From positions 82,763,501 through 82,827,500 of the forward strand of contig CM070903.1 of NCBI GenBank assembly GCA_036417435.1: 64,000 nucleotides of DNA, in the 5' to 3' direction. Origin of the DNA: Inia geoffrensis (lineage: Eukaryota; Chordata; Mammalia; Artiodactyla; Iniidae). The stretch's first letter is position 1, and each line of letters begins with the position of its first letter. Made by a program: the position numbers and the translations under genes. The notes below the pieces were generated by a model. That model worked only from the letters and a program-made list of their open reading frames with translations, ran no database searches and was not told the DNA's origin. This document shows positions 35,462 to 45,182 of this stretch, piece after piece.

Positions 35462-35538
35462 GGAGTGGTGATGTTGCAGTAGCAGATTAAGAGGTACAAA
35501 CTATTATGTATAAAATAAGCTACAAAAAAAAAAAAAAA
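35462..35538 (+). mobile_element. 77-bp L1 3'-UTR insert, truncated at both ends
   Basis: 'agcagattaagaggtacaaac' and 'tattatgtataaaataagc' come from an L1 3' UTR, but a poly(A) follows well before the normal L1 end. Exact 14-bp duplication 'aagaccacaatgag' at 35,448-35,461 and 35,539-35,552. Confidence 0.92.
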
Positions 35539-35604
35539 AAGACCACAATGAGGTATCACTTCACACCTGTCAGAATGGCTGTTATCAAAAAGAACACAAG
35601 TAAC

Positions 35605-35812
35605 GGGCTTCCCTGGTGGTGCAGTGGCTGAGAGTCTGCCTGCCGATGCAGGGGACACGGGTTTGTGCCCCGGTCTGGAAGGATCCCACATGCCGCGGAG
35701 CGGCTGAGCCCGTGAGCCATGGCTGCTGAGCCTGCGCGTCCGGAGCCTGTGCTCTGCAACGAGAGGCCACACAGTGAGAGGCCCATGTACTGGAAAAAAA
35801 AAAAGAAAAAAG
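35605..35812 (+). repeat. CHR-type SINE, ~210-bp form
   Basis: 'gggcttccctggtggtgcagtggctgag', medium body, tail of A with G interruptions. Duplication 'acacaagtaac' at 35,594-35,604 and 35,815-35,825. Confidence 0.95.
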
Positions 35813-36123
35813 GGACACAAGTAACAAATGTTGTCAAGGATGTGGAGAAAAGGGAACCCTCATACACTGTTGGTAGCAATTTGAGTTGGTGCAGCCACTG
35901 TGGAAAACAGTATGGCAGTCTCGCAAAAAACTAAAAATAGAACTACCATGTGACCCAGCAATTCCACTTCTGGGTATATATCCAAAAAAAACCAAAAACA
36001 CTAATTCGAAAAGATACACGCGCCCCAAAGTTAATGGCAGCATTATTCCAAGCATATTATTGCCACTATATGGAAGCAACCTGGGCCCATCCACAGATGA
36101 ATGGATATAGAAGACATGATATA

Positions 36124-36246
36124 ACTTCCTTGGTGGTCCAGTGGTTAAGACTCCGTGCTTCCAATGCAGGGGGCATGGGTTCAATCCCTGGTTGGGGAAG
36201 TTCTGCATGCCACATGGCATGGCCAAAAAAATTTAAAAATTAAAAG
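36124..36246 (+). repeat. CHR-type SINE, short form
   Basis: 'cttccttggtggtccagtgg' to 'ggcatggccaaaaaaat'. Approximate duplication 'agaagacatgatata' / 'agaagacgttttata'. Confidence 0.9.
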
Positions 36247-36264
36247 ATAAGAAGACGTTTTATA

Positions 36265-36300
36265 CACACACACACACACACACATGCACACACACACACT
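36265..36300 (+). repeat. (CA)n microsatellite
   Basis: Two CA blocks separated by 'tg', inside the L1. Confidence 0.93.
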
Positions 36301-36663
36301 GTAATACTACTCAGCCATTAAAAAAGAATGAAAGTTTGCCATCTGCAGCAACATGGATGGATTTGGAGGACATTCTGCTAAGTGAAATAAGTCAGACAGA
36401 GAAAGACAAACACTGTATGATATCACTTATATGTGGAATCCAAAAAATACAACAAAATAGTGAATAAAACAAAAAAGAAACAGACATACATAGACAACAA
36501 ATTAGTGGTTAACAGTGGGGAGAAGGAAGGGGGAGGAGCAACATAAGCATAGGGGAGAAAAAAAGGGTTATTATGGGAATATATAAAATCATGTGTGTGA
36601 AACTTTTGAAAATGGTAAAGCACTACAGAATTTAAAGAATCTTTCATTCAATAACAAATGAAA

Positions 36664-37006
36664 TGGGCTTCCCTGGTGGCACAGTGGTTAAGAATCTGCC
36701 TGCCAATGCAGGGGACATGGGTTCGATCCCTGGTCCGGGAAGATCCCACGTGCCACAGAGCAACTAAGCCCATGTGCCACAACTACTAAGCCTGCACTCC
36801 AGAGCCCATGAGCCACAACTACTGAGCCCACATGCCGCAGCTACTGAAGCCCATGTGCCTAGAGCCCGTGCTCCGCGACAAGAGAAGCCACCACAATGAA
36901 AAGCCCATGCACGTTGCAACGAAGCGTAGCCCCTGCTCGCCCCAACTAGAGAAAGACCACGCGCAGCAATGAAGACCCAACACAGGCATAAAAAAAAAAA
37001 AAAAAA
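36664..37006 (+). repeat. CHR-type SINE, long form
   Basis: Head 'gggcttccctggtggcacagtgg', complete long body, poly(A) of 15. No clear target duplication. Confidence 0.93.
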
Positions 37007-38002
37007 TTATCTTCACTGGATATGGAAAAAATACGTTGTTTACTCATTCTTTCTTCCCTCTGATAACACACACATTGGACTTTTTATATTGTCCCAAAAG
37101 TCCTTGGAACTCTAAATTATTTATTTTTCAGTATTTTTTTCTCTTTGTTCTTCAGATTGGATATTCAAGCTCACTGGGTCTTTCCTCTGTTATCCAAAAT
37201 TTACTGTCAAATCCACCCAGTGAATTTTTTATTTCAGATATTGTATGTTTCAGTTCTAGAACTTCCATTTAGTTCTTTTTTATAGTCCTTATCTTTTTAC
37301 TCATTGTGAGCATATTTTCTTTACTTCCTTGAATGTAATTATAATAGTTTTGAATCCCTGTATGCTAATTTCAACATTTGCGTCTTCTCACCATTGGTCT
37401 CTGTTGATTGTCTTTTCCCTTGAGAATGGATCTTCAAACTGTATCCTGGACCTTGTAAATGCTATGTTGTAGAGATTCTGGATTTTGTTATATTTTGAGA
37501 GACAGTGTGTGTGTTTTAACCAGCAACTAATTTGACTGAACTTGAACCGTAAATGCTATCTCTTGAATGGTTGCTCAGATGTCAATTCAATTCTTTTGTT
37601 CTTAGCTCAAGTCTGTCCGATGCATATGTATGTGGTTCAGGAGTCGACCAGAGATTTGGCCAGAGTTTATACACAGAATTAAGAGTACTCCCTCTGTGAC
37701 TCTCCTTCCTGAGATTCCACTCTCCCCTCTACATACAGCACCTGGGATTTCCTTCAACTTTATCCTGTGGTGCTTTACACCAGAAAGACAGCAAACATCT
37801 CTCCGTTTTAGTTACTCCATGCAGTGCTGACTGAGTCTTCTCTTAATTCAAAAAGCTTTGAAAATGAATAACTTACCCTGATGACCCTTTTTTTCTTGAG
37901 TGTTGACGCCTCTCCAAAATCTCTGTGCTTTTGTATTTTGTCCAGTTTATAGTAATCTGTGGGAAGATTGAGTCTGTTAAGAGTTACTCAACCAAACACT
38001 TA
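37007..38002. other. Intergenic, possible old LINE-derived stretch
   Basis: 37,180-37,500 ('atttcagatattgtatgtttcagttctagaacttcc', 'ttgagaatggatcttc') recalls a common antisense LINE sequence that I cannot assign. The rest is unassigned and no gene is supported. Confidence 0.4.
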
Positions 38003-38014
38003 TGGACTATTCTT

Positions 38015-38227
38015 TTTTTTTTTTTTTTTTTTTTTGCAGTACGCGGGCCTCTCACTGTTGTGGCCTCTCCCGTTGCAGAGCACAGGCTCCGGACGCACAG
38101 GCTCAGCGGCCATGGCTCACGGGCCCAGCCGCTCTGCGGCATGTGGGATATTCCCAGACCGGGGCACGAACCCGTGTCCCCTGCATCGGCAGGCGGACTC
38201 TCAGCCATTGTGCCACCAGGGAAGCCC
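38015..38227 (-). repeat. CHR-type SINE, ~210-bp form
   Basis: Poly(T) of about 22, 'gcagtacgcgggcctctcac', ending 'ccaccagggaagccc'. Exact duplication 'tggactattctt' at 38,003-38,014 and 38,228-38,239. Confidence 0.96.
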
Positions 38228-38229
38228 TG

Positions 38230-38780
38230 GACTATTCTTATTTTGAATCATATGCTTAGGATAATTATCAGGATTGTGACTTATGAAAAAAAAAGTGTAA
38301 AATTTTCATGTTTCATATTTTTCTTGTTCATAAATATTTCTTACTAAAATTAATGAATATTTAGAGAGACTCCTTTAAATTTGTTTCTTTTTTCATTGCT
38401 TTGGCTGAAATAGTTTTATCTAATATTGTATTTTATTTTTCTCTCCTACAATTAATTTACTTTCTGGAAGTTTCATTTAGCATATGCTTGTATTAAATAA
38501 AGATTCATATTTGAAAAAAGACATAGTGTTAACATTTATTTTAAATTGTGGAAGATAGAACATGGGAGAAGATATTTCTATCTGTCTGAATTCTCATCCT
38601 AAGTAAGCAGACGCCCTAGGATGCTGGGCCATAGAAAAGAACATTCTATACTTATTAAAAACTGAATTATAGAAGACTATTTAGTGATTTGGAAAACAGT
38701 TCATGGTACACTGCAAAATACAGCTGATTAAAAGAAGTATGATCTCATTTCTGTTAAAAAAAAAAAAAAAGGTGGGGAGG
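38230..38780. other. Intergenic, AT-rich
   Basis: 38,530-38,770 ends in 'aagtatgatctcatttctgtt' and poly(A), probably an old L1M 3' fragment. No gene. Confidence 0.4.
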
Positions 38781-39300
38781 GTATAAATGTGGGATCAGTG
38801 GTTGGGCTTCACAGGTTCAGTCCACAGACTAAGTCATAGTTCTCTAAAGCTCACACAAGGTGCCCATGGTGACTTGGTCTCAGAGTCTTCCAGCTCCATC
38901 CTCAAAGGTTGTTGAGCCTAGAACCCTCTACCCTTTACACCCACACACTTGCTGTGGCCTCATGATGGGCAGAATGTGTTTCCATGTCCCAAAAGAAAAG
39001 AACTTCCTTCTAAATTCTGGAGACCAGAATTTCTTCTCTTTTCTTCCTTGTTCATCCCTACTCTGGCCTGGCCCACATCAATTGTTTTTCCCAACCCTAG
39101 ACTTGAGAGATTTGGGGTTCGTGTTCCTTTTTTCCTCAGAATGCCATGCATTTCCATGTGAACTTCTCCCTCCTCATTTGAGATTGGTTCTCATACCGAG
39201 TGATGAGGCAGTTTGCATTAAATAAAAGGCCTTTTTATACCCTTTAACAAGGTGGTGAGAACCTGTAGACCCTACATTTGCATCACCAAATTTGGACTTA
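38781..39300 (+). other. LTR-like unassigned segment
   Basis: A stretch less AT-rich than its surroundings, with 'ggtataaatg' at its start and 'aataaaaggcc' about 430 bp later. This spacing of TATA-like and polyadenylation signals could belong to a solitary retroviral LTR. I see no TG..CA ends, target duplication or viral coding sequence, and the 121-codon frame at 38,860-39,225 has no known domain. Confidence 0.25.
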
Positions 39301-39860
39301 TACTGACATATCAAGGGGTTCAGTTTTGTTACTTAATGTTTATGTTTCACATCAATCAGCCATAATAATTCTACATAAAATATAACAATCCACAATCCAA
39401 TAACCTAAAACCATAATCATTTATTTTTCACTATGTATTTTCAGATTGGCTGAAATTTAAGCTTTAATCAGAAGGTTGGGTCTATGTTTGTCTACTATTT
39501 CTCATTCTCCTTGGACCAGAGCTTACTCAAAATATACTATTCACATGGCAAAAGATAGTAGTACAAAGAGAAAAGGCCCAATTTTACCAGCCCATTTTAA
39601 GCCTTCCCTTTCATTATTTTCACCCTCAACCCACTGGCCAAAGCAAGTTATATGCCTAAGCCCAAAATCAAGGTGCCCGGAATACATTCTATCCATCCTA
39701 AGGCCATAGCAAGGGGTGAATATAAAATACTCCTACAGGACAGTGAATAATTGGGACCAATAATTCAATCTATCACACTTAGAGTACCATATTTGTGGGT
39801 TTTTTACACATGGTTTTCCAATTTAAGTAAGAGTCACTAGCTATTAGAGCAGACTTTATG
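39301..39860. other. Intergenic, no recognised feature
   Basis: No gene or repeat recognised. Confidence 0.45.
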
Positions 39861-39864
39861 AGCA

Positions 39865-39975
39865 AATAGCCTTGGGTTTGGATCTTTACTCCAGCACTCT
39901 GCTGGCTATGAGAACCTGAGAAAATTACCTCATCTCTCTGAATCATGGTTTCCCATAAATCATACTCAATTCCAT
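39865..39975 (+). repeat. MIR
   Basis: 'gccttgggtttggatctttactccagc' and 'gagaaaattacctcatctctctgaatcatgg' follow MIR in sense. Confidence 0.7.
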
Positions 39976-40480
39976 CACCCAGATTTAAACCCTGTAAATA
40001 TTTTGGTGTGTTAATTTTTTCTAAGCATATATTAATTTTCCCCACAAATTTGGAATAATGTAATGTTTAAAAAAATTCTATTTCAAAATAGCGCTTTGCC
40101 AGATCATAAAATTTTTTTGAAAGAACGAATTTTCTCTACTCCCCTCCTCAATTCCTGTCAGAGTTCAGGTCCTGGTAGTGGTAGAGGAGGGGATGTCTCA
40201 GACTGTGGTCACATCAGAACCACGTGGAAACCTTGGTAAAAATATGGATTATAAAGTCCCTCAGGCTTGCAAAGACAGAAACCGTGGAGCTGGGCCTCTG
40301 GGGTAAGACCCTTCCCCATCTGGGCTTATTTTCATAGGCAATGGACAGGGTTAAATTCCTAAAGGGACCCAAGCCATTCTGGCTTTCCATCTTGGAAGTC
40401 ATGGACACTCAGAATGATTATCCAAATGTTTTAAACTGACTGCCAGTTCAGGAAAAAGCATACTTTTTTAAATGCTGCAT
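39976..40480. other. Intergenic, unassigned
   Basis: 40,190-40,260 ('cacatcagaaccacgtgg') may be a MER5-like remnant, too short to call. Confidence 0.35.
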
Positions 40481-40800
40481 AATTTTTATCATATGGATAT
40501 CACAATTTATTTTCCTTTTGCTGGGCATTCAGGTTGTTTTCAATCTGTCACTATCTCAGGTTGTTTTCAATCTGTCACTATCTCAAATAAGTAATGTTGT
40601 AATAAACATGCATAAATCTTTGACCACATTTACGATTGTTTCCAGTGGAAAGATTCCTAGAAATGTGATCCCTGAGGCAAAGGGCAGAAACATTTTGAAG
40701 GCTCTTGACAAGTACTATATTGCCAAATTTCTTGACAGACAGGTTATACTAATTTATTCTCACACTAGCATAATCTTTAGAAGGAGTTAATGCTTTTAGA
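40481..40800 (-). mobile_element. Old L1 fragment with a 27-bp tandem duplication
   Basis: Antisense L1: 'gctgggcattcaggttgttttc', 'aagtaatgttgtaataaacatgc' and 'atattgccaaatttcttgacag'. The unit ggttgttttcaatctgtcac + tatctca is present twice exactly (40,532-40,558 and 40,559-40,585). Confidence 0.7.
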
Positions 40801-42090
40801 TGAAACTCCAAAGTGATTGTTTTCACTTAGAGTGAGAATGTGAAACTGTCACAGAATAGAACAAATGTGGAACACTTAAATATAAATTTCTTTTAAAAAG
40901 TGAAGTTGAAGGAAGCAACAAAATTTTTGGATGTGAACGATGATCTAATTTTCTTTAAATATGCTAAAAATTGATGTCCTATAGAATAGTGCTCACAGAA
41001 AGCAAACCGCAAGGCTAAGGAAACCTTGCAAATAATCTTCAGAGATTTCCAGGTAAAGAAAAATCTGAATGACAAATGGAAGATAAAACAGGAAATAAAC
41101 CAGAATTTCTGCCAATTCACTTCTAAGAGAGGAAAAAAACCAAAAAGACAAAATGAGTTCAAGCTAGAAAATAACATAAGAACAATATAGAGGGGTTTAA
41201 GAAACATGTTGAAGGGAGAAATATTAGGGGGAAATGCCTGTGTTCTAATCAAAATACTGGAGACACACAGAGGTGATCCTACAAGACTTTGAAATCACCC
41301 CTTAAACTGACACTGATGTAGAAGGTGAAAATGCTGAAGATGAAGCTAGCAGTGGTGCTCAGAGGGCAGCCTTTAGACACCCCCCGATCCCCCCAATCAG
41401 CTAACCCAAATGTCATCTGGGCTCTGCAAGCCCTGTCATGTCTAGATCTGGTGGGCTTAAGCTCCACTGTGCCCAGCCAAGGTCCATAGCTCTACCAAGC
41501 CTTCTGCTGATTTATGAGGGTATACTGTTCGGAGGGCCTTTCTGCCTCCCAGCTCTGGCTGGCTTTTCTAAGACCATCTCTGTTCCCCAATGTGGACATA
41601 TGGTTCCTTACTCCTCTTCCAACAAACCTCCACTCATGTAGACCATTAGTGTGTTCAAGCTCTCTAAGACATGTGGGTCTTGGGGAAGGGTCACATTGCC
41701 CATTAAGCCACAAAGCACTTAAAATTACATTTTAGGCTTCCTGGTTCATAAATGTCCTTTTGATCATTCCTTACTGGAGGTTTCTCACTGGCTTTTACCC
41801 CATGCAGGGCCTTTACTCTGGCAATCTCCTAGCCACCCCCCTCCTCTTCTCACTCCTCCACCCTACAAAGAGCACCTTCTCCCCAACCCAGCCCCCAGGA
41901 AAAATTAATTTCCTGCTTCTGCAAGTGCAGCCTTTTGGTTCTTTTTGGTTGCCTGAGCCCTAGCCAGCCCTTATGCCCTAGGGGCCTATGATGGTATTTC
42001 CTGAAACAAAGACAGCTAGCTACTTTCCCAAGAATAATTCTGCTAATAGATCTTACCACTGAAAGACACCCTTACAAAGTGATTAGAACC
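40801..42090. other. Intergenic, no recognised feature
   Basis: About 1.3 kb without assigned repeats; 41,330-42,000 is moderately GC-rich. Frames at 40,893-41,252 and 41,438-41,963 have no known domains. Confidence 0.45.
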
Positions 42091-42094
42091 AGCA

Positions 42095-42205
42095 TTCTGC
42101 CTTCAGCAGGTAATTGAGAGTCAGAGATTAAGTGAATTGCCCCAAATTCATTAAAGTGAAGTAGTAAGGAGGACTAGACTCCAGGTTTTCTATTTCTAAA
42201 GCTGT
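42095..42205 (-). repeat. MIR
   Basis: 'gagtcagagattaagtgaattgcc' and 'agtagtaaggaggactagactccagg' match reverse-complement MIR. Confidence 0.6.
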
Positions 42206-42680
42206 GCCTTTTCCATGTCAAATTTACGTTAACCCCCTGATGGTGGCCATTCTTTAGTTTCTGATACGAGTTAATAGCTTACTTCAGAAAGCCTGCTTTA
42301 GTCTCTTATCAAAAGCAGCATCTTTGTCACTGTTCTTTGTGCCTTTTGTTTTGGGCAACAGTTTTTAGGAGTAACTGAGTTGGACAATTCAACATTCTTT
42401 ACTGCTGGATTAAAAAAGTCAGAGAACTGTTAGAGTGAATAGTATCATTAACCTGTGGATACAGTAACTACCCCCTCAACCATACTTCCTTCCTTTCTCT
42501 CAGAAAAGACAGACCAGATGAAAAATCTTAAATAGAACTGGGTATAATGCTAGTTTTAAAATTGAATCATATTTCCCACTGACTTCCATTATTAATTTGA
42601 TCGTGTCTTATTACAGAAAAAAGTTTTGCCTGTAAGACAAATAACATTTAAGACAGCAATAAGATTTCATAAACTAGTCT
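42206..42680. other. Intergenic, no recognised feature
   Basis: Unique-looking sequence; no gene supported. Confidence 0.45.
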
Positions 42681-42697
42681 TTTAAGAAATAATTCAA

Positions 42698-43070
42698 GGG
42701 ATTTCTCTGGTGGCACAGTGGTTAAGGATCCGCCTGCCAATGCAGGGGATACGGGTTCAAGCCCAGGTCCGGGAAGATCCCACATGCCTCAGAGCAACTA
42801 AGCCCTTGTGCCACAACTACTGAGCCTGCGCTCTAGAGCCCGTGAGCCACAACTACTGAGCCCGTGTGCTGCAACTACTGAAGCCCACGTGCCTAGAGCC
42901 TGTGCTCCGCAACAAGAGAAGCCACCGCAATGAGAAGAGAAGCCACCGCAATGAGAAGCCCATGCACCACAACGAAAAGTAGCCCCCACTCACCGCAGCT
43001 AGAGAAAGCCTGCGTGCAGCAACGAAGACCCAACGCAGCCAAAAATGAGTAATTAATTAATTAAAAAAAT
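42698..43070 (+). repeat. CHR-type SINE, long form with internal duplication
   Basis: Complete long form. 'gagaagccaccgcaat' occurs twice in tandem (period about 20 bp, near 42,914-42,950), so the copy is longer than usual. Exact duplication 'aataattcaa' at 42,688-42,697 and 43,071-43,080. Confidence 0.95.
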
Positions 43071-43080
43071 AATAATTCAA

Positions 43081-43755
43081 ACTAAGCCACAAAGTACAGT
43101 TACTTTACTGAACCAAAACCAAATTGGTACTTTATGAAGCTTCACAAACTCTCCCTCTTCAGACTGAAGCACAGTAAAAAAGACGCTCCCTGCATCCCTG
43201 CAGGATGTCATGTTGCATTCAGTCATCTGAGTCCAGCATGAGTCCAGGATAAATTCCCTTGGAGACTGTGGCAGGAGTTAGCTATTTATTTCATTGACCT
43301 GGTGGAGGCTGCTAATAGCTGTTATTTGTTTTTTTGAAACAGCAACAAAGATAAAAAAATTTTATAAGCAGCTGCATGTGTGTTATTTAAAACTGTCCAT
43401 CTGAATAATGGCAAACTTCTGACAAAAACCACAATTTTTGTTTTGGCATGGTACTCATATAGCTGTTCTTTCTGACAGTAATCAGGTAGTCAGATCCGCT
43501 GCTTCTGAAGACCACTTCTGGTCTTGTGAAAAATGTCTTTCATGTAAAGGGGGTGATTTTTTTAAAAAAAAGATGATCCAGGAGGGTATATATCCAATTT
43601 GTCTAAAACAGGGAAAAGATTACATAGGTAAGTGAAAAAATTAGAGGTGCCTAGGATATAAAAATAGATATCTCCCATTAAAACCTGAATTGAATGTACC
43701 CATTATAATATCAGTGGTCACTGTTCTTTTAAGATTTAGAAAAAAAAAAATCTCA
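43081..43755. other. Intergenic, unique-looking
   Basis: No repeat recognised. The frame at 43,438-43,635 has a C-x2-C-x2-C cluster, followed by 'ggtaagtg', but is short and unrelated to anything I know. Confidence 0.4.
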
Positions 43756-43770
43756 AAAACCAATTACCAG

Positions 43771-43981
43771 GGCTTCTCTAGTGGCGCAGTGGTTGAGGGT
43801 CCGCCTGCCGACGCAGGGGACATGGGTTTGTGTCCCGGTCCGGGAAGATCCCACATGCCGCGGAGTGGCTGGGCCCGTGAGCCATGGCCGCTGAGCCTGC
43901 GCGTCCGGAGCCTGTGCTCCACAACGGGAGAGGCCACACCAGTGAGAGGCCCACGTACCGCAAAGAAAAAAACAAACAAAC
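43771..43981 (+). repeat. CHR-type SINE, ~210-bp form
   Basis: 'ggcttctctagtggcgcagtgg', medium body, tail of 'aaac' units. Exact 15-bp duplication 'aaaaccaattaccag' at 43,756-43,770 and 43,982-43,996. Confidence 0.96.
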
Positions 43982-43996
43982 AAAACCAATTACCAG

Positions 43997-44465
43997 ATGT
44001 GGTAATGATCCTAAAACAAATTATTGTGGCAAATGGCATCTTGTTCAATATGGTGGCGACTATAGGAATTTCATAAAGACATATAACTTCTCTGAGGATT
44101 ATTCAGTTGCACAATACAGTAATATTTTCAGCCATGCCTCCTTCCTCTTCTCAGAAATGTTGTAAGAACCAGAGGTAATTTCTCTGGCTTTGAACAAAAG
44201 GACTCATCAGTTTTATTTTACCTTGTACTAGGCAGTTATTTATTGTGCCTTCTCTATCAACATTACCAGAAAATACCAACAATGCTGGACTTCTAGAAAT
44301 TCTGCTTAGGTTTATTTTAAAGTCATGTGATAAGTTTAATACTTTATTTGGGCAAAACTGCTAATTAACAACTCTGGTTTGGGGATAATAGGTCTATTTC
44401 TTCCTTTGACACTCTCCCCTATCTCCACTTCCCCCCTTGCTTTTTGTGTATTTGGTAGAGAAAAG
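43997..44465. other. Intergenic, no recognised feature
   Basis: Unassigned; no gene supported. Confidence 0.45.
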
Positions 44466-45182
44466 GTTAAAATTAGATCTATATTGGTACAACCACTATG
44501 GAGAACAGTGTGGAGGTTCCTTAAAAAACTAAATACAGAACTACCATATGATTCAGCAATCCAACTCCTGGGCATATACCCAGAGAAAACCGTAATTCAA
44601 AAAGATTCATGCATCCCAATGTTCATTGCAGAACTATTTACAATAGCCAAGACATGGAAGCAACCGAAATGTCCATCAACAGAGGAATGGATAAAGACGT
44701 GGTACATATATACAATGGGATACTACTCAGCCATAAAAAATACCAAAATAATGCCATTTGCAGCAACATGGATGGACCTAGAGATTACCATACTAAGTGA
44801 AGTAGTCAAAGACAAATATCATATGATATCACCCATATATAGAATCTAATTTTAAAATGATATAAATGAACTTATTTACAAAATAGAAACAGACTCACAG
44901 ATTTCAAAAACAAACTTATGGTTACCAAAGGGGAAATATGGCGGGGAGGGATGAATTAGGAGCTCGGGATTAACATACACACACTACTATATATAAAATA
45001 GATAACCAACAAGGACCTACTGTTTAGCACAGGGAACTCTACTCAATATTCTGTAATAACCTATATGGGATAAGAATCTGAAAAAAAAGAATATATGTGT
45101 ATGTATAACTGAATCACTTTGCTGTATATCTGAAACTAATACAACATTGTAAATCAACTATACTCCAACAAAATAAAAAAAA
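44466..45182 (+). mobile_element. 5'-truncated L1, ORF2 C-terminus and complete 3' UTR
   Basis: The longest fairly clean L1 reading in the window: the ORF2 C-terminal frame runs to 44,849 with the LLGIYPE, IAKTWKQP and MGYYSAIKN signatures, then a 3' UTR ending 'gtaaatcaactatactcc' and an A-rich tail. It is younger than the surrounding L1M pieces, but too truncated to be active. Confidence 0.92.

Larger units (their letters stand above)
33591..36650 (+). mobile_element. L1 ORF2 from reverse transcriptase to 3' UTR, with five later insertions or repeats
   Basis: About 3 kb of L1: RT region ('caagtgggatttatccc', 'atctcaatagatgcagaa', 'acaaggcaaggatgcccactgtc', 'ttgcagatgacacaatac'), the C-terminal region ('aaatgggcagaagaattgaatagac', 'agaactaccatgtgacccagcaattcc') and 3' UTR. 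The RT catalytic-site text reads as ADDT in place of the ADDM/ADDx usual for L1. Frames carry many stops. Inserted into it are SINEs at 34,576, 35,605 and 36,124, a short L1 piece at 35,462 and a CA repeat at 36,265. It begins with a 46-bp-period duplication (33,591-33,690). Confidence 0.9.

Noticed and set aside
37925..38347. Recurrent open frames with RGPLTVVASPVAEHRL or GIFPDRGTNPCPLHRQ-like text at many places
   Set aside because: They are translations of the medium-form CHR SINE in different frames, not a protein family. The repetition comes from the SINE copies.
43438..43635. Small ORF with a cysteine cluster followed by a donor-like ggtaagtg
   Set aside because: 65 codons, no recognised family, no acceptor or neighbouring exon, and AT-rich surroundings typical of intergenic DNA. 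Kept only as a note.
44379..44849. 156-codon ORF as a host gene
   Set aside because: From about 44,470 it is the L1 ORF2 C-terminus (LLGIYPE, IAKTWKQP, MGYYSAIKN). The upstream codons are read-in from flanking DNA.
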